Positions 36,401 through 47,810 of a stretch of DNA of 64,000 nt are shown piece by piece. Both the position numbers and the translations under genes were made by a program. Below the pieces are notes generated by a model. That model saw nothing but the letters and a program-made list of their open reading frames with translations. It was not told the origin of the DNA and made no database searches. Every line of letters starts with the position of its first letter. Position 1 is the stretch's first letter. Source of the stretch: Saururus chinensis (taxonomy: Eukaryota > Streptophyta > Magnoliopsida > Piperales > Saururaceae); assembly GCA_035235625.1 (NCBI GenBank), contig CP141140.1:3581330-3645329 (forward strand), read 5' to 3'.

Positions 36401-37236
36401 ACTTCTAAGGCACCTGTTTTCGCATGAGTTCCACCTATCATCCTCATATGGATGGACAATCTGAAGTAGTCAATTGTTGTCTCAAGCAATATTTACATTG
36501 TTTTTCAAGTGATTAGCCCCGGACATGGCTATCATTCATTCCTTGGGTGAAATAATCTTATAACACTGGTTACCATACTGTTGTGGGTTATACTCTCTTT
36601 CAGCTTTTCTATGGCTTCCCACCTTCTACATTGCTTCATTATGTGCCACTTTGTGCTTTTGTTGATGTCGTGGATACTACTCTTCAAACTCGTGATGAGG
36701 TTTTGCGCCAGCATCGTCTCAACCTGGCAAATTCACAAAATCGTATGCGCCAAATTATGATAAAACGTTATGTGGATCACAAGTTTTGATGTGGGTGATC
36801 TTATTTATCTTCATCACTAGTCTTATCGACATACTTCAGTTCATAAACCATCTAATGAGAAATTGGCTCATCGCTTTCATGGTCCTTATCCAAATCTCAA
36901 GCATATTGGCAAGATTGCTTATCGTCTTGAGTTGCTCCCTCCCGAATGCACAAATTCACCTGGTGTTCCATGTTTCTCGTCTTCGAAAGTTTGATGGTGA
37001 TCATTCCTCTATTCCATCGTCGATTTTGCTCTTCTGATCCGCCCCTTCCAATGCCTCATGCTATTTTGGAACGACGATATATTTGCCATCATGGACATGT
37101 TATTTTAGAGGTTCTTATCGTTTGGTTACACCGTTCTTCAGGAAATGCTACTTAGATGCAAGACAATGAGTTTCTTCAGTGATATCCCAATTAATCATTT
37201 TGAGAACAAGGTGAAGTGAAACATGGTGGAATGAAA

Positions 37237-37493
37237 TGTTCTTAATTTGATTACTATCATAATTAAATTGCTTCTTTTATTTTTCTAAATTAGTATATTT
37301 TCTAATTATACTAGAATTATTCTTGCTTATCTTATTTCAATAAAAATATTTTTTTACTTTTCTACAAATTATACTATTCATCCTATTCTAAATTAGATAA
37401 TAAAAACTAAATTACTTTATTTGATTTTTTGCCTTTAACTTTTTTTTGTTTTTTAATTATTTATGTGTAGACCTATTGGTGTACACCTCACTC
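37237..37493 (+). repeat. 3' LTR of the chromovirus
   Basis: Starts TGTTCTTAATTTG after an A/G-rich stretch that fits a degraded polypurine tract; homologous to 28448-28703. Right boundary approximate. Confidence 0.65.
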
Positions 37494-37495
37494 TC

Positions 37496-39285
37496 GATAA
37501 TTAGCCATGCCATGAAGCTTTATATATGCATGGCTAGCTTCTAAAGTCAACTATTGTTTACAAATTGGAGACCCGAATACACTACGCAGCAGTAACGAAT
37601 GGTGGAGTTTCGAATGACCGAGTTGCTTCTCCACCACTGTCAATTGCCATCCACCCCGCAAGTCGCCTTCCTTATTTATCTGTTTTTATTAATATTGACA
37701 AACTCTCGGTGGGTTCCTGAGCTTATCATGATGCTATGGTCTCTCCCTCACTTTACCGACAAGATTTCCCCACTCAGTTGTCGACCTAGAAGTTCATTTA
37801 ATTAAAAGATGGGTCCAGTGCGTTGATGCCTTTGCTAATTCCCTTGCCGCATAAACAGTCGGAAATTGGTGGTGAAATGAGGCCAGTGGCATAATGTTAT
37901 TCCTCAAATTATGTGCGCTTGCCATCATTTTATCACTATTTCACTGCCCCGAAATAAAAAACTGTCAATAAGATGACTTGGTAATTACACTAACAATTGA
38001 TTTGAGAGATTAGACCATAAAATCAGAATCTAATTCGCACATACGTTACAACAGTTGCCAAAGCACACATCCAACAAATTCAATAAGAAAACAAAATTAG
38101 AAAGAATCTTCGAGCATTAGGCAAAGCCACAGACCTTGTAAGATATATTGGATAGCTGTACCCAAAAAATAAAGATATTGGATATCGTTATTTATTTTCC
38201 AATGTGTTGAACAAACTTTGTAGAACAGACGAACCCGTCTGTTTCAGACCGCAAATTCGCGCCTTTACAAAGCGGAAGGTGTTGTGAACCAATCCCGTAC
38301 TCGGAAGAAATAAAGACAATGGCCATTATCAACTTAGAGGCTGGTGGATGAGTTGCTGGATCTGAGGCGGCCCGCATACATAAAGGAAAGAGTTAATATA
38401 TGCATTTATCTACTTACCCAGTTGCCTTTCATGTACGTGCAAAAAGGCGTTCATGCCTATCAATTTATCCTTTTTTTTTCTCGGTACAATGCCCATCAAC
38501 TTATCCTTCTTAAATCCACCACTTATTTTTGGTTGTTTATTTAGATTTTATTAATTCTACCTCAATTTTATCTTAAATGATCATAATTATATATGTATGT
38601 AGAAGGTGAAAGTTGATTCTAAGCTATTTGGAGTCGGAATTGACCTAAATCACCAAATTACCACATAAGGTGATTCTGTTGATTTTAACTTCCAACCACG
38701 GTTAAAAAATTAAAAATTTTATTATTTTTTAACAGTTACCTTTTATATCGAGTTGAGCCTCAAGAAGATTATCATATAGGTATGACTTACTTTAAAAGTT
38801 CAAAATTACTTACATTTGTAAAACCTTATTTATTAGAACTCAAATTTAAAAGTGTAATAATACTAAAAACGTGTATATCCAAGTTTGAGAGAGGGAGAGA
38901 GAGTTATATTAATTTATAATTTTAAAAATAAGTTTGATGCGATATCTAAATTTATTCTAAAATTTTTTATTACTAATCTTAATTCACATAGACGGTGAAT
39001 TTTTAAAATTAAATCTAAAAAATTCTAGTTCCATTTATAAAAAATTTAACACCCTAAATAAATGAATAACTAGTCAAATTAGTTCTATGGCAACAATAGA
39101 TTACAATCAAAGGTTTTCAAAACTGAACAGGTCATCGACAAGAGAGACTGAATCGACTACCCATGTCAAATCACATTATATTATGCAACAAATTTTTTTT
39201 AAGATGGTGTATGTTATAATTTTCTCTTTTCTTATTTTTTTAAAAATTTATAAAATATATATAATAAAAAATTATAACATGTAAA
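37496..39285. other. Intergenic, no gene seen
   Basis: AT-rich; short open frames lack recognisable domains. The last eight bases (CATGTAAA) are the target duplication of the next element. Confidence 0.4.
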
Positions 39286-40048
39286 CATGGAAGGCCGTAT
39301 CGGCCGATATGGGTGCGTATCGGCCGATACTTACCCATATCAGTCGATACCGATACGGTACAGGGGGCGATATGCCCCCCACAGGAAATATCGATACGTA
39401 TCGGCCGTACCATATCGATACGGCCGATATGTATCGATATTGTATTTAAAAATTATTTTTAAAATTAAAAAATCATTTTTTAATTAAAAAAATTAAAATT
39501 TTTTTTGGAAAAAAAAAATTTTAAAATTTTTTTTCTTAAAAATACAAATACAATTCAAACCCCAATTCTTTAAAAGTTTAAGTTTTAATTATATTAAAAA
39601 TAATATTTTAAAAATTATATGAGATCAATACGGGTAGGTCCATATAATTTACATAATTATTTTTTTTACATATAGTGCTCAACAAATATACATTTATTTA
39701 AACATGTAATTTAGACTCATATTAAAGCATATTATTTATTTTTAAAATTAACTAATTTTAAAGTATTTAATACGGGAAAGAATGACCAATATTAATATGG
39801 GACGGAGAGCATAATAGTATATGATTCTAAATGAATTAATTTTAGAATACCCATACCGGTTGATATGGTATTATATGATTTTATTATGCTCTAAAAGAAG
39901 TATTATAATTATATATTATTGGTTATAACATTTTTTTATGTTTATAAAAGGGTTTATGCCCGTTTCGGCGCGTACCAAGCATATCATCAGCGCGTACCCA
40001 TATCCATGATCATCGATACTCTCATGCGTATCGATACTGCCTTCCATG
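39286..40048. mobile_element. Non-autonomous TIR transposon, 763 bp, perfect 8-bp target duplication
   Basis: Inverted ends CATGGAAGGCCGTATCGG and (right, reverse-complemented) CATGGAAGGCAGTATCGATA. Flanks CATGTAAA at 39278-39285 and 40049-40056 are identical. The left 150 bp contain repeated GTATCGGCCGATA/CGATACG palindromes, and the right end has GTATCGATA copies. The AT-rich middle contains the right end of a Stowaway MITE (near 39800). An 8-bp duplication suggests hAT; the ends are not the usual TAGGG type, so the superfamily is open. Confidence 0.85.
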
Positions 40049-40056
40049 CATGTAAA

Positions 40057-41335
40057 AAATTAGCATGAACCCTAGCTTCTATGTGTTAGCACAATAGGAC
40101 GGCACTTGTCAATATAAGGGGTGGGTGCGGGGGTGGGTAATTCGGTAATTCAAACCAGCCTGCACCCTAGTTAGTCTCTTATATATATGTGTGTGTGTGT
40201 TAGATAATTAAAAAATAGATATAAATGAAGACATAATTATACAACAGACGTTGCAGGTAAAAAAGACATCGATTTTGATAGTTTACCTGGTCAAACTCTG
40301 GGAAATTCAATTTAGGACTAATAAAATAGGAGCAAGCATTTCATTGCAACAACAAAAGAGGTTATAATGAATAATTAATGAAAAGAAAATATTTACGCAA
40401 CTGTTATTTCCTTTAAAGCCATATGGACGCTAACACTAGCCATAGAATGGGCTCAGGGTTTAATTAGTCCAACATTGTACAATGAACTCAAACCCTTTCC
40501 AATATAAGCTTTAATAAAAACTATGAAACAAAGAATACGATAATCTAATACAAAATAAAAATCAAATTTTAAAAAGGATACTCAGTAGTCTTCACTTAAA
40601 AGTTGGACCGAATTCACACCAGCCAAGAAGCTGAGTCATGGTTATTCGGTTGAATTGTATATAGTTTTACTGGTTAATCCAGTACTCGCATTAATGATTC
40701 CAATACAATTCAGTAAAAATAAATCTCAGCCACAAAAATACGTTGCAATAAAGTAGTTAAAAACATTTACATGCACTGTCATCTTACCGTCAATTCACTG
40801 ATATTTGAAAGCTGCCACCTGTCAAGGAGTTGTGCCATAGTTTGGCTGATTCAAATGCAATACAACCGTCTTTTGCATCAAATGACTTAAAAAACAGGTA
40901 CAAAATTAGGAAACCCCAAAAATATGCAGATTCCTATGGGATTATCCAATTCTGCAGAAGAAAATTAATAATCTTAGTTTACCCGCACATTTGAAATGAT
41001 CGCCTCCATACAACTTCACCAAACAGACCTTAAATTTCATAAAAGAGAAACCCAGAAGAGGATCAACAAGAAGAGATCAACTCTATTATAAGTAAAATGG
41101 TCACCATTGACTCAAGCACTCAACCACACAATTACGTTCTCTATCCTATATTCCTAAATCATCGCTATGGGAGTGAGATGCAATTTATCTCACCTTTGCA
41201 AGTCAACCCAATGGTCCAAAGAATTTCAGATGCTCACGGCACTGGTAAATTTTCTCTCCAATTGAATCCAATTCTTTGATTATACATTGCAGCTATATAA
41301 CTGACGACAAGTGGACAATTCTACATATAGATATG
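40057..41335. other. 3' flank of the VAMP gene
   Basis: No gene recognised. Includes a short (TA)n(TG)n run near 40171-40200. Confidence 0.4.
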
Positions 41336-41668
41336 CTAGTTGTTGCAATCAAAATTATTGCAAACAGAAAGCCATACTATCAGCACTAGAAGCAAGAGAA
41401 TTGCAAGAACAAACAGCTTGATTTTCATGTTCTGAAACCACATCTTCCTCCGGATTTTAGGCCCTTGTGTTTTGAATTCTTGAGCCTGATGTTGACAAGA
41501 ATGAAGTCCATCTTAAGATAAATGGACCGGATGAAGATTCATCAAATGTGGGAAACCAAAGAGATGATCACCTGAGATCGCAGATCTTCTGTTTTATCCA
41601 CAAGCACATCCAGCTTTTCTCCTCTGTCTATAGCCTACAAAAGATACCACAGTCAATATTGTACTGTC

Positions 41669-41738
<70 letters not shown>

Positions 41739-43975
41739 TATTCGCAGACCTTCTGTTTTAGACACTTTGAGCTTTTAGGAGAATTGATTAATTAACAAAT
41801 ACATAATCAACCGATTTCACTTTACTTTCTTTTCAAATTTTTATATATATATACACACGCACACGCACACACTATTGTTACGTGGCTTGAGCATGAGGAG
41901 TCCATCCGGAAAAGGACTCAGTGCGTTACGTAAATGGAGGATAAGTATAAATCCTTTTGATACTTATCTTTTGATTCAATCACTATTCCGAAAACAGGAG
42001 GTCATATTTTTGGCAGGGATTTCAGTTTACTTTGGTAGAGAGAAAACTTCCTTCTTATTTTCACTTTGTGTGTGAGAGAGAGGTGAGAAACAAGATGTAC
42101 AAAGGGTTTCTCTTAAGGGGGTGTTTGAGAGGCTTGTAATTGATCCGGATATTTCTCAAGTGATAGTGGAAAGGTTCTATCCAGTCGTAGACATAGGCAT
42201 CTTGCCGAACCACATAAACTTCGTATCTTGCTCTATTTACTTTTATTATTTTTTTACTTTACATTTAGATTGCGCCAATGCGAAATTCTACACACATTAT
42301 ATGCCATTTTTATTCGCCATAAATCTGAGACAAGCTAAAAACTAGAAAGTTTAACCACTAAAACCTGAACATATAAGCATGTCAATAATTAATGCACATG
42401 AAAAATTATAATGCAAGTCTCTTTTTAATATCAACTGTAAAGAAAGTGACAAAAAGCTAGCATTCAAAGAACTCTATATCATTCTGTGCTATGAACAAAC
42501 AATGAGCAGTGCATAAAAAGTATGAAAAATCAATTAAAAATACCTTGTCAATGTTCTCCAGCATAATATTTTTAACTTCAGAAACTTGCGCTTTGACTTT
42601 TACGACCCTTTCAATTTCTTCAGCATGGGCAATGATATGCTGCATATGCCCTTTCATTACTGGCCTGTGGTGCTTAAAAATCATCGCAACTAGAAAAGTG
42701 AAATTTATCATACATATTGGCACTTCATCCAAACAATGGATTCCACACAGAATTACCCAAATTCTTTGTTGAGGCTTTTAGCCAAGGCGGTGTCAGCTTT
42801 GCCACCTCCATATCGTTTTTTGAAGTCAGTTTTGAGGTGTTCCAGAAAGGCAATGGATACCTGTTTAGCAACAGATTCTTTGGCAACCACACAGTAAGCT
42901 GCAAATGCCACATTATATATTACACTTTTTTTTCGGCAGAAAGAGGTTATTTATAAAACTTGTGTACATGGCAGGTAAAGAGAAAAAAAGAAAGGAAAAA
43001 GAAAACGCAGAACCATCATGTGGCAACTGTTGTTGTTATTCGGCATTGCCCCTCATTTTGTTGTTAGGATAGTTCCTTGTTATCGAACATAGTTTACCCA
43101 CTAACGGTAAACTATGTTCCTTGCCCCTCCCCCAACTGATGTAGGGACACTCTCACATTAACAAAGTAACAGTTCTAGAAAAATGGAAACACTAACAGTA
43201 TTTGATCAGATGCAGCGAACAAGTCCGACATTGATGGCCAAGAATTTTAGCAGCATATATGGAATCGGGACCAAGGTGGTATTCAAAGGATGCAAATGTT
43301 TTTAATTTCTTTTAGAAACTACCTAATGAAAAAGAACGAATTTGAGTGGAGAGCAATTGAATTCCATTCGGTGTACACTATTATTTTTTAGTTTAAATGT
43401 AGTTATCTAGTCAAATTCAGTGTCATTAGACATACACATTCTATTATAAAGAACTACACAGACATTAACATGTTTTTGTAAAATTGGGCAATAAAAACCA
43501 AAAACAATATTGCTAAATTACAACAGATAGGGTCCTAAGGCCGACCTCAGTCCTTCCTCGCTGACCTCTTCAGGCACAAATGCTGGTTTGGTACAAGATC
43601 AATAACAAGTGTTAATCTTATACGACCTTTCTTAGACTCACTAATTACTAAATAAATCATTTAGGTGTTGACATTAGCAAACGAAACAACATCGACAGAT
43701 TGGTTCAATTTTTAAAAGAGAGTAAGCAAAAGATGAACGAAAAAAAACTGGAAAGGGCCAAGCAGAAGGGGGAAAGAAGAAGTACCGTAGCCGTCTTGGA
43801 CGAGGAAATTGAAGGTGTGGTGGTCGCAGGAGTAGGTGAACTTGCTGTTGGAAGAGGGGAGGCGGTGGAGGCACTGGGCGGCGATGGCGGGGAAGTTGCC
43901 GGTGAACTCGGTGTACTCGGCGAGGATCACGGTTCCCCGGGCCACGAAGCAGTAGATGAACGACTCCACACTCAT
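41336..43975 (-). CDS. VAMP724: R-SNARE, VAMP724-like (VAMP72 group longin)
   Basis: Five minus-strand exons, 43975-43786, 42898-42757, 42664-42544, 41634-41572 and 41485-41336, join in phase to 221 residues. The longin domain spans exons 1-2 ([20 protein letters not shown], then [20 protein letters not shown] and [20 protein letters not shown]). The SNARE motif follows: [20 protein letters not shown], then [20 protein letters not shown], with Arg155 as the zero-layer residue. A C-terminal anchor (about 196-214) ends NNFDCNN. It lacks the acidic longin insert of VAMP727 and best matches Arabidopsis VAMP724. Such R-SNAREs pair with Qa/Qb/Qc partners in secretory or endosomal fusion. MSVESF is chosen as the start because relatives begin there; an in-frame ATG eight codons upstream (43999) would add MSGGVEEH. 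Exon 1 is much richer in GC than the others. Confidence 0.95.
41668..41732. repeat. (TA)n microsatellite in VAMP intron
   Basis: Long alternating TA run with one TG step, in the intron between the third and fourth VAMP exons; a second TATA/CACACG tract lies at about 41842-41872. Confidence 0.9.
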
Positions 43976-44425
43976 ATGTTCTTCTACCCCGCCCGACATC
44001 TCTGCTCACAGTTTGGTCCGCTCGAGTCCCGAACGAACGTCGGACAAGGAGAGGCTTTAGCGGAAGCAAACTCTGTTGCACTGCTGGGGAGGAGGATCTG
44101 CTTTTCTTTCTTTGCTTGGGGCTTTTTTTGAACTTTTTCACACCTTTCGTGGCTGAGGAAGTAAAGCAGAGGGCACGCACTCGAGGTGGGCCGTGGGCAT
44201 TTGGTGATTCATTCCTTGCTTGCTGCTGGCTCAAGTGCTTAACTCGCCACGCTTCCGTCCTCACACACACACAAAAAAAAAAAAGTGATATTTTATTTTT
44301 ACTCAACCTGGCCCTGGCTAGCCACCCCAACATCTTTTTACCCCGTTTCCCCCTCTGCCCCGTGTCTTCTCTTCTCCTTTCTAATTCGCTACATTAGCTG
44401 ACAACCTATTTCTTATCATTCTTCT
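43976..44425. promoter_or_regulatory. VAMP upstream region
   Basis: About 450 bp between the VAMP start codon and the PPR fragment; holds the VAMP leader and promoter. A CA/A-rich tract lies near 44265-44285. No clear TATA box seen. Confidence 0.4.
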
Positions 44426-44915
44426 TCTACAGGAAATACCTAGGCCGCCACCAGAGCCGGGGCCTGGTCTAGCTAGCCATGAGACCAAATCTTCCCGGTA
44501 CCCACGGCAGCCGGCCCCTACCTCCTCCTCTTCACCGCCATCTCTAACGCAACTATTCTCGGCTATGTAAAACCTACTCAGGCCATATACAACACCATAA
44601 TCAAAGCATTCTCTAATAACCTTAGATCCCATCTAGTCAATCAAACTCTACTTGTAAATGCGCCGGGCTGGTGTATAGCATGATAACTTCACACTCCCTT
44701 TCCTTATGGGGTCTTCTTGTTCGGCTCGATCTGTGACTTCTCGATCTCGGATGTGGATTCCATGACGAAGTTTAGGGTTATATATCGATGTTATGTTATG
44801 AATAGTGTTATTAGCATGTATGCCAAGATTCAACGAAATGGGTTGCAGGAGGTTATTTATGAGTGCTTTGAGATAGCTAATGTGGTCTCATGGATTTGAA
44901 ATGGTTAGTGGGTGC
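44426..44915 (+). pseudogene. PPR (pentatricopeptide repeat) gene fragment
   Basis: Two plus-strand pieces resemble PPR proteins. Near 44540-44670 the frame reads NATILGYVKPTQAIYNTIIK and AFSNNLRSHLVNQ, then hits a stop. Near 44790-44900 another frame reads NSVISMYAKIQRNGLQ and FEIANVVSW, close to the PPR pattern NSLISMYAK...VVSW, then a stop. No full-length frame connects them and no downstream repeats are seen, so this is a truncated relic. Organelle RNA-binding function is known for the family, not for this piece. Confidence 0.6.
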
Positions 44916-45313
44916 GTGACTTATGGCGATTTATGTCTTTACTACAGTTTTTTTATCAAATGCCGCATAAGAATAAAGTCTTCTAGAACACCATGGTTGG
45001 TAGAGTACACAACAAGACTAGACCAGGCGCGCACCAAATCTAACCCATGCCTGGTCTGGCTACTAGAGCAACCACTACTTGTGCGGCCGTCTTTCTGGTG
45101 GCGCGGCAACTTCTCCGCACCAACAACCGTGAAAAATAATATATATTTGTTAAAAAATATTGTTAAGGTGGGCAGGGGTACGTATTAGTAAATTTTTTAG
45201 GGTGCATAAGCAGTAAAAGGACATACGAGAGCCGCCGTTTGTAATGGCACGATTATCGAGGACATCCAGAAAGAGTACTAAATTAAACATGATGGGAACG
45301 AACATTCGTGTTT

Positions 45314-45387
45314 GCTGGAGTAGCTCAGTTGGTTAGAGCGTGTGGCCGTTAACCACAAGGTCGAAGGTTCAAGCCCTTCCTCTAGCG
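45314..45387 (+). tRNA. tRNA-Asn (anticodon GUU), nuclear
   Basis: 74 nt folding as a full cloverleaf. The acceptor stem pairs GCTGGAG with CTCTAGC (one G-T), with discriminator G. The D arm AGCTCAGTTGGTTAGAGC contains the A box; the anticodon stem-loop is GTGGCCGTTAACCAC with GTT. The T arm GAAGGTTCAAGCCCTTC contains the B box. No intron. TTTTTC about 15 bp downstream can end RNA polymerase III transcription. Confidence 0.97.
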
Positions 45388-45401
45388 TTAAATTGACGGA
45401 T

Positions 45402-45409
45402 CCATATTT
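45402..45409 (+). terminator. Pol III terminator of tRNA-Asn
   Basis: A run of five T residues shortly after the tRNA 3' end, on the plus strand. Confidence 0.6.
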
Positions 45410-45689
45410 TTCATATTTTGGATAAAAAATAGTTAACTCTTAATCAATTAAACTTAGCACACTATTTTAAAGTGAAATTAGCCACCATTCACGTTAATAG
45501 AAGGTCTGCATGAGGATTCTAGGTAAGTGCGAATGCATATATTTATGTCATATTTAGTTAAAATTTTAAAAATTAAATGAAAAGTCCATTGCAATTTTGT
45601 ATGCTCCTTTGTGATATTGAGCTGAGTGTAAACTGTGTATAAAGGTTGTTAATATTTAAGATTTGACGACATATGCGCTATTATATTAG

Positions 45690-45992
45690 TACATATTAAT
45701 GTCAATAATATTAGTATTAAAGTGTGTTAGTTTATGTGTTGTCAATCTTATGTATAAATATAACTCCAATGTGGAACTTAGCTATGCTCATTGTTAGAAT
45801 GGAGTCCAAAAAATTATTCCCTTCTCGAAGATGGTTATTATTTTAATGTCAATAATATTAACGTTAAAGTGTGCTAATATATACATCATCAATTTCATAG
45901 ATAAATGACTCCAATGTAGAACTTAGTTTGGCTCGCTTTCTCATTGTTGGAGTCAGAAAAATTATTCCCTTCTCTATGATGATTATTTTTTA
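45690..45992. repeat. Tandem duplication, unit about 150 bp
   Basis: Two diverged copies (about 45690-45840 and 45841-45992) share AATGTCAATAATATTA, AACTCCAATGT/GACTCCAATGT and AAAATTATTCCCTTCTC. No coding frame. Confidence 0.8.
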
Positions 45993-47805
45993 AAATAACT
46001 TTTTATAATTTGATATTTTACCCTCACAAAGAAAGTATTTTTTTTCTAAATCGTTTCCAAATAATGGCCTTAACTCTATGAGACTTGCTACGTTCTATTT
46101 CCAATCGATTCTAACTTGATGTCTGCTTCATATCAACCCAGCCCAGCTCAGACCAGTGAATTATGTAAGGTCTCTAGAACTAAAACATTACATAGATATT
46201 GTTGGAACTGGGCATCCTCATGGATCCACCTACTATAATTGCCCAGTTAGTTAAGTCTCATCAAAGAAGTGGCAAAGTGCCTGAGGCCTAAATAGGCCCA
46301 ACGTAATCATTGCCTGAGCCCCAACTAAGCTTAGTAGAGGCTCATTGGCCTCGTCCTCAAGCCTTATGATCGATCGATGGTCTTTGCCCATTAAACCTTA
46401 AACTTGTCTATTAGGCCTTATGGCCAATGAAAGGCCCATAAAACTTTATAGGCCAAATTTAACAAAAATGGGCAGGCTCAAAGGCCATGAAGAGCCCAGC
46501 CTTTAAAGATGAGGGTCGGGCCCAACCCTCCTGGAGGCTCTAAAGTCTAAAGAGCCGGGCCCGACCCTTTCCACCACTTGTCCCCTCTTATAATTTTTTG
46601 CATTTATTGGAGCTCCTTTTTAGATAGATAGAGATGTCTCGGGGACCAAAGAGAGAGTGGAAATAGCATAAGAAAAGTGATGTCTCCTCAACTGGAATTA
46701 GAGAGGCTATCAATCTGAGAGGCCTTGGGAAGCAAAGGTAGACGTATGTGGGTAGTTCTGGCAATCAGCGGTCGGAGCTTCTATTAGTTGAAGGATTTGT
46801 GACCTCCATTCCGCTGGGAAAGGATGGCTCCAAGTCTCCAACCAAATAATTCAGCCCACCAACTACAGTTATCTCAATTATTGTGCAGAGCTGATTTTGT
46901 TGTTTTACACCTAAAATTGGTAACATTCATCGTTACCTACGCGTGACATCCAGCAAAAGTACTTAATCCCTTGTTATATCGGTCATTGAGTTCAAAAAAT
47001 TGTATTCGAGACCGCTGTCCAGATAGGGCTTGCACTTATCTGTTACTAAGAACTAATAAGACACTTTAACCAATAGGAGTGTAAAGTTACTAGAAACATA
47101 AATGGAACCCTAAAAAATGCTAACGAATCTTATCTGCGATCCCTTACTCATTTTTTTTATTAATTAATTCATAAACACGAAAGGCACTAGCAATGAATTT
47201 AGTGTGATTACAAAATGTACCCCCTAAAGCAGTAGTCCACTACAACTACATTATTGAAGAAGCCCGTCAAAAGATCTGGCGCAACATTGGATACGTGGCA
47301 CTATGCATGTGGTCACAGTAGGGCTCACCCCGAGGCCCCCTATCTTTTGGACCTGCGTACGAAAAAATTCATTGAAGAAAGTACTTTTCAAGAACTTAAA
47401 GTAGCAAACCCTCCTCTTGAGGAAATATGAGGATTCCTTTAGTGGGAAGTGCTCCTACTTTAAGAGGAGAAGATTGTAACACAATCATCTTTGGTATATT
47501 TATGTTAATGTGCGTTATCATGTGTAGTGTCTTACAGGGAGATAAGAGTACCGAATAATTTTTTCTTCTTAAGATATACTTAAAGTATTAGTAACTTAGT
47601 CCTAACGATTAATATGAGACTGGATATTCTGTTTTTTCATATCTAACAATTGGGGGCTTTTTTTTTGGGATATTAATCGTATAAGGAGAACAACTCCTTA
47701 AGAAAGTTTTTTTTCGCTATTTTGGGAGGGAAAATGATATTTATAAACTCATTTTTTATACTATAAACTTTACACCTACTTCTAATTGAATAGGGGAAAT
47801 GGGTC
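45993..47805. other. Intergenic, no gene recognised
   Basis: A block at 46.2-46.6 kb is rich in AAGGCCCA, GGCCTTA and GGGCCCGAC words and may be transposon-derived. A TGTTGGAACTGG motif at 46200 recalls an LTR start, but no matching end or target duplication was found. Confidence 0.35.
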
Positions 47806-47810
47806 CCACC

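Larger units (their letters stand above)
28448..37495 (+). mobile_element. Ty3/gypsy chromovirus, old and broken, carrying a nested solo LTR
   Basis: Two diverged LTRs of about 250 bp, starting TGTTCCTAA (28448) and TGTTCTTAA (37237), share TCTTGCTTATCTTATTT and TTTTTTTACTTTT. Flanks TGATA and CGATA suggest an old 5-bp target duplication. Parts in plus orientation: gag (28.7-29.9 kb, resuming at 33.46 kb after the nested LTR), a CCHC-like knuckle and protease about 34.2-34.5 kb, reverse transcriptase about 34.8-35.0 kb, RNase H about 35.4-35.7 kb, integrase about 36.0-37.0 kb, and a chromodomain-like end about 37.05-37.2 kb. This order and the chromodomain fit a chromovirus. Broken by many changes (a dozen or more); non-functional. 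LTR divergence makes it clearly older than the solo LTR inside it. Confidence 0.85.

Noticed and set aside
46200-47680. LTR starting TGTTGGAACTGG with flank GATAT
   Set aside because: No downstream CA-GATAT junction was found.
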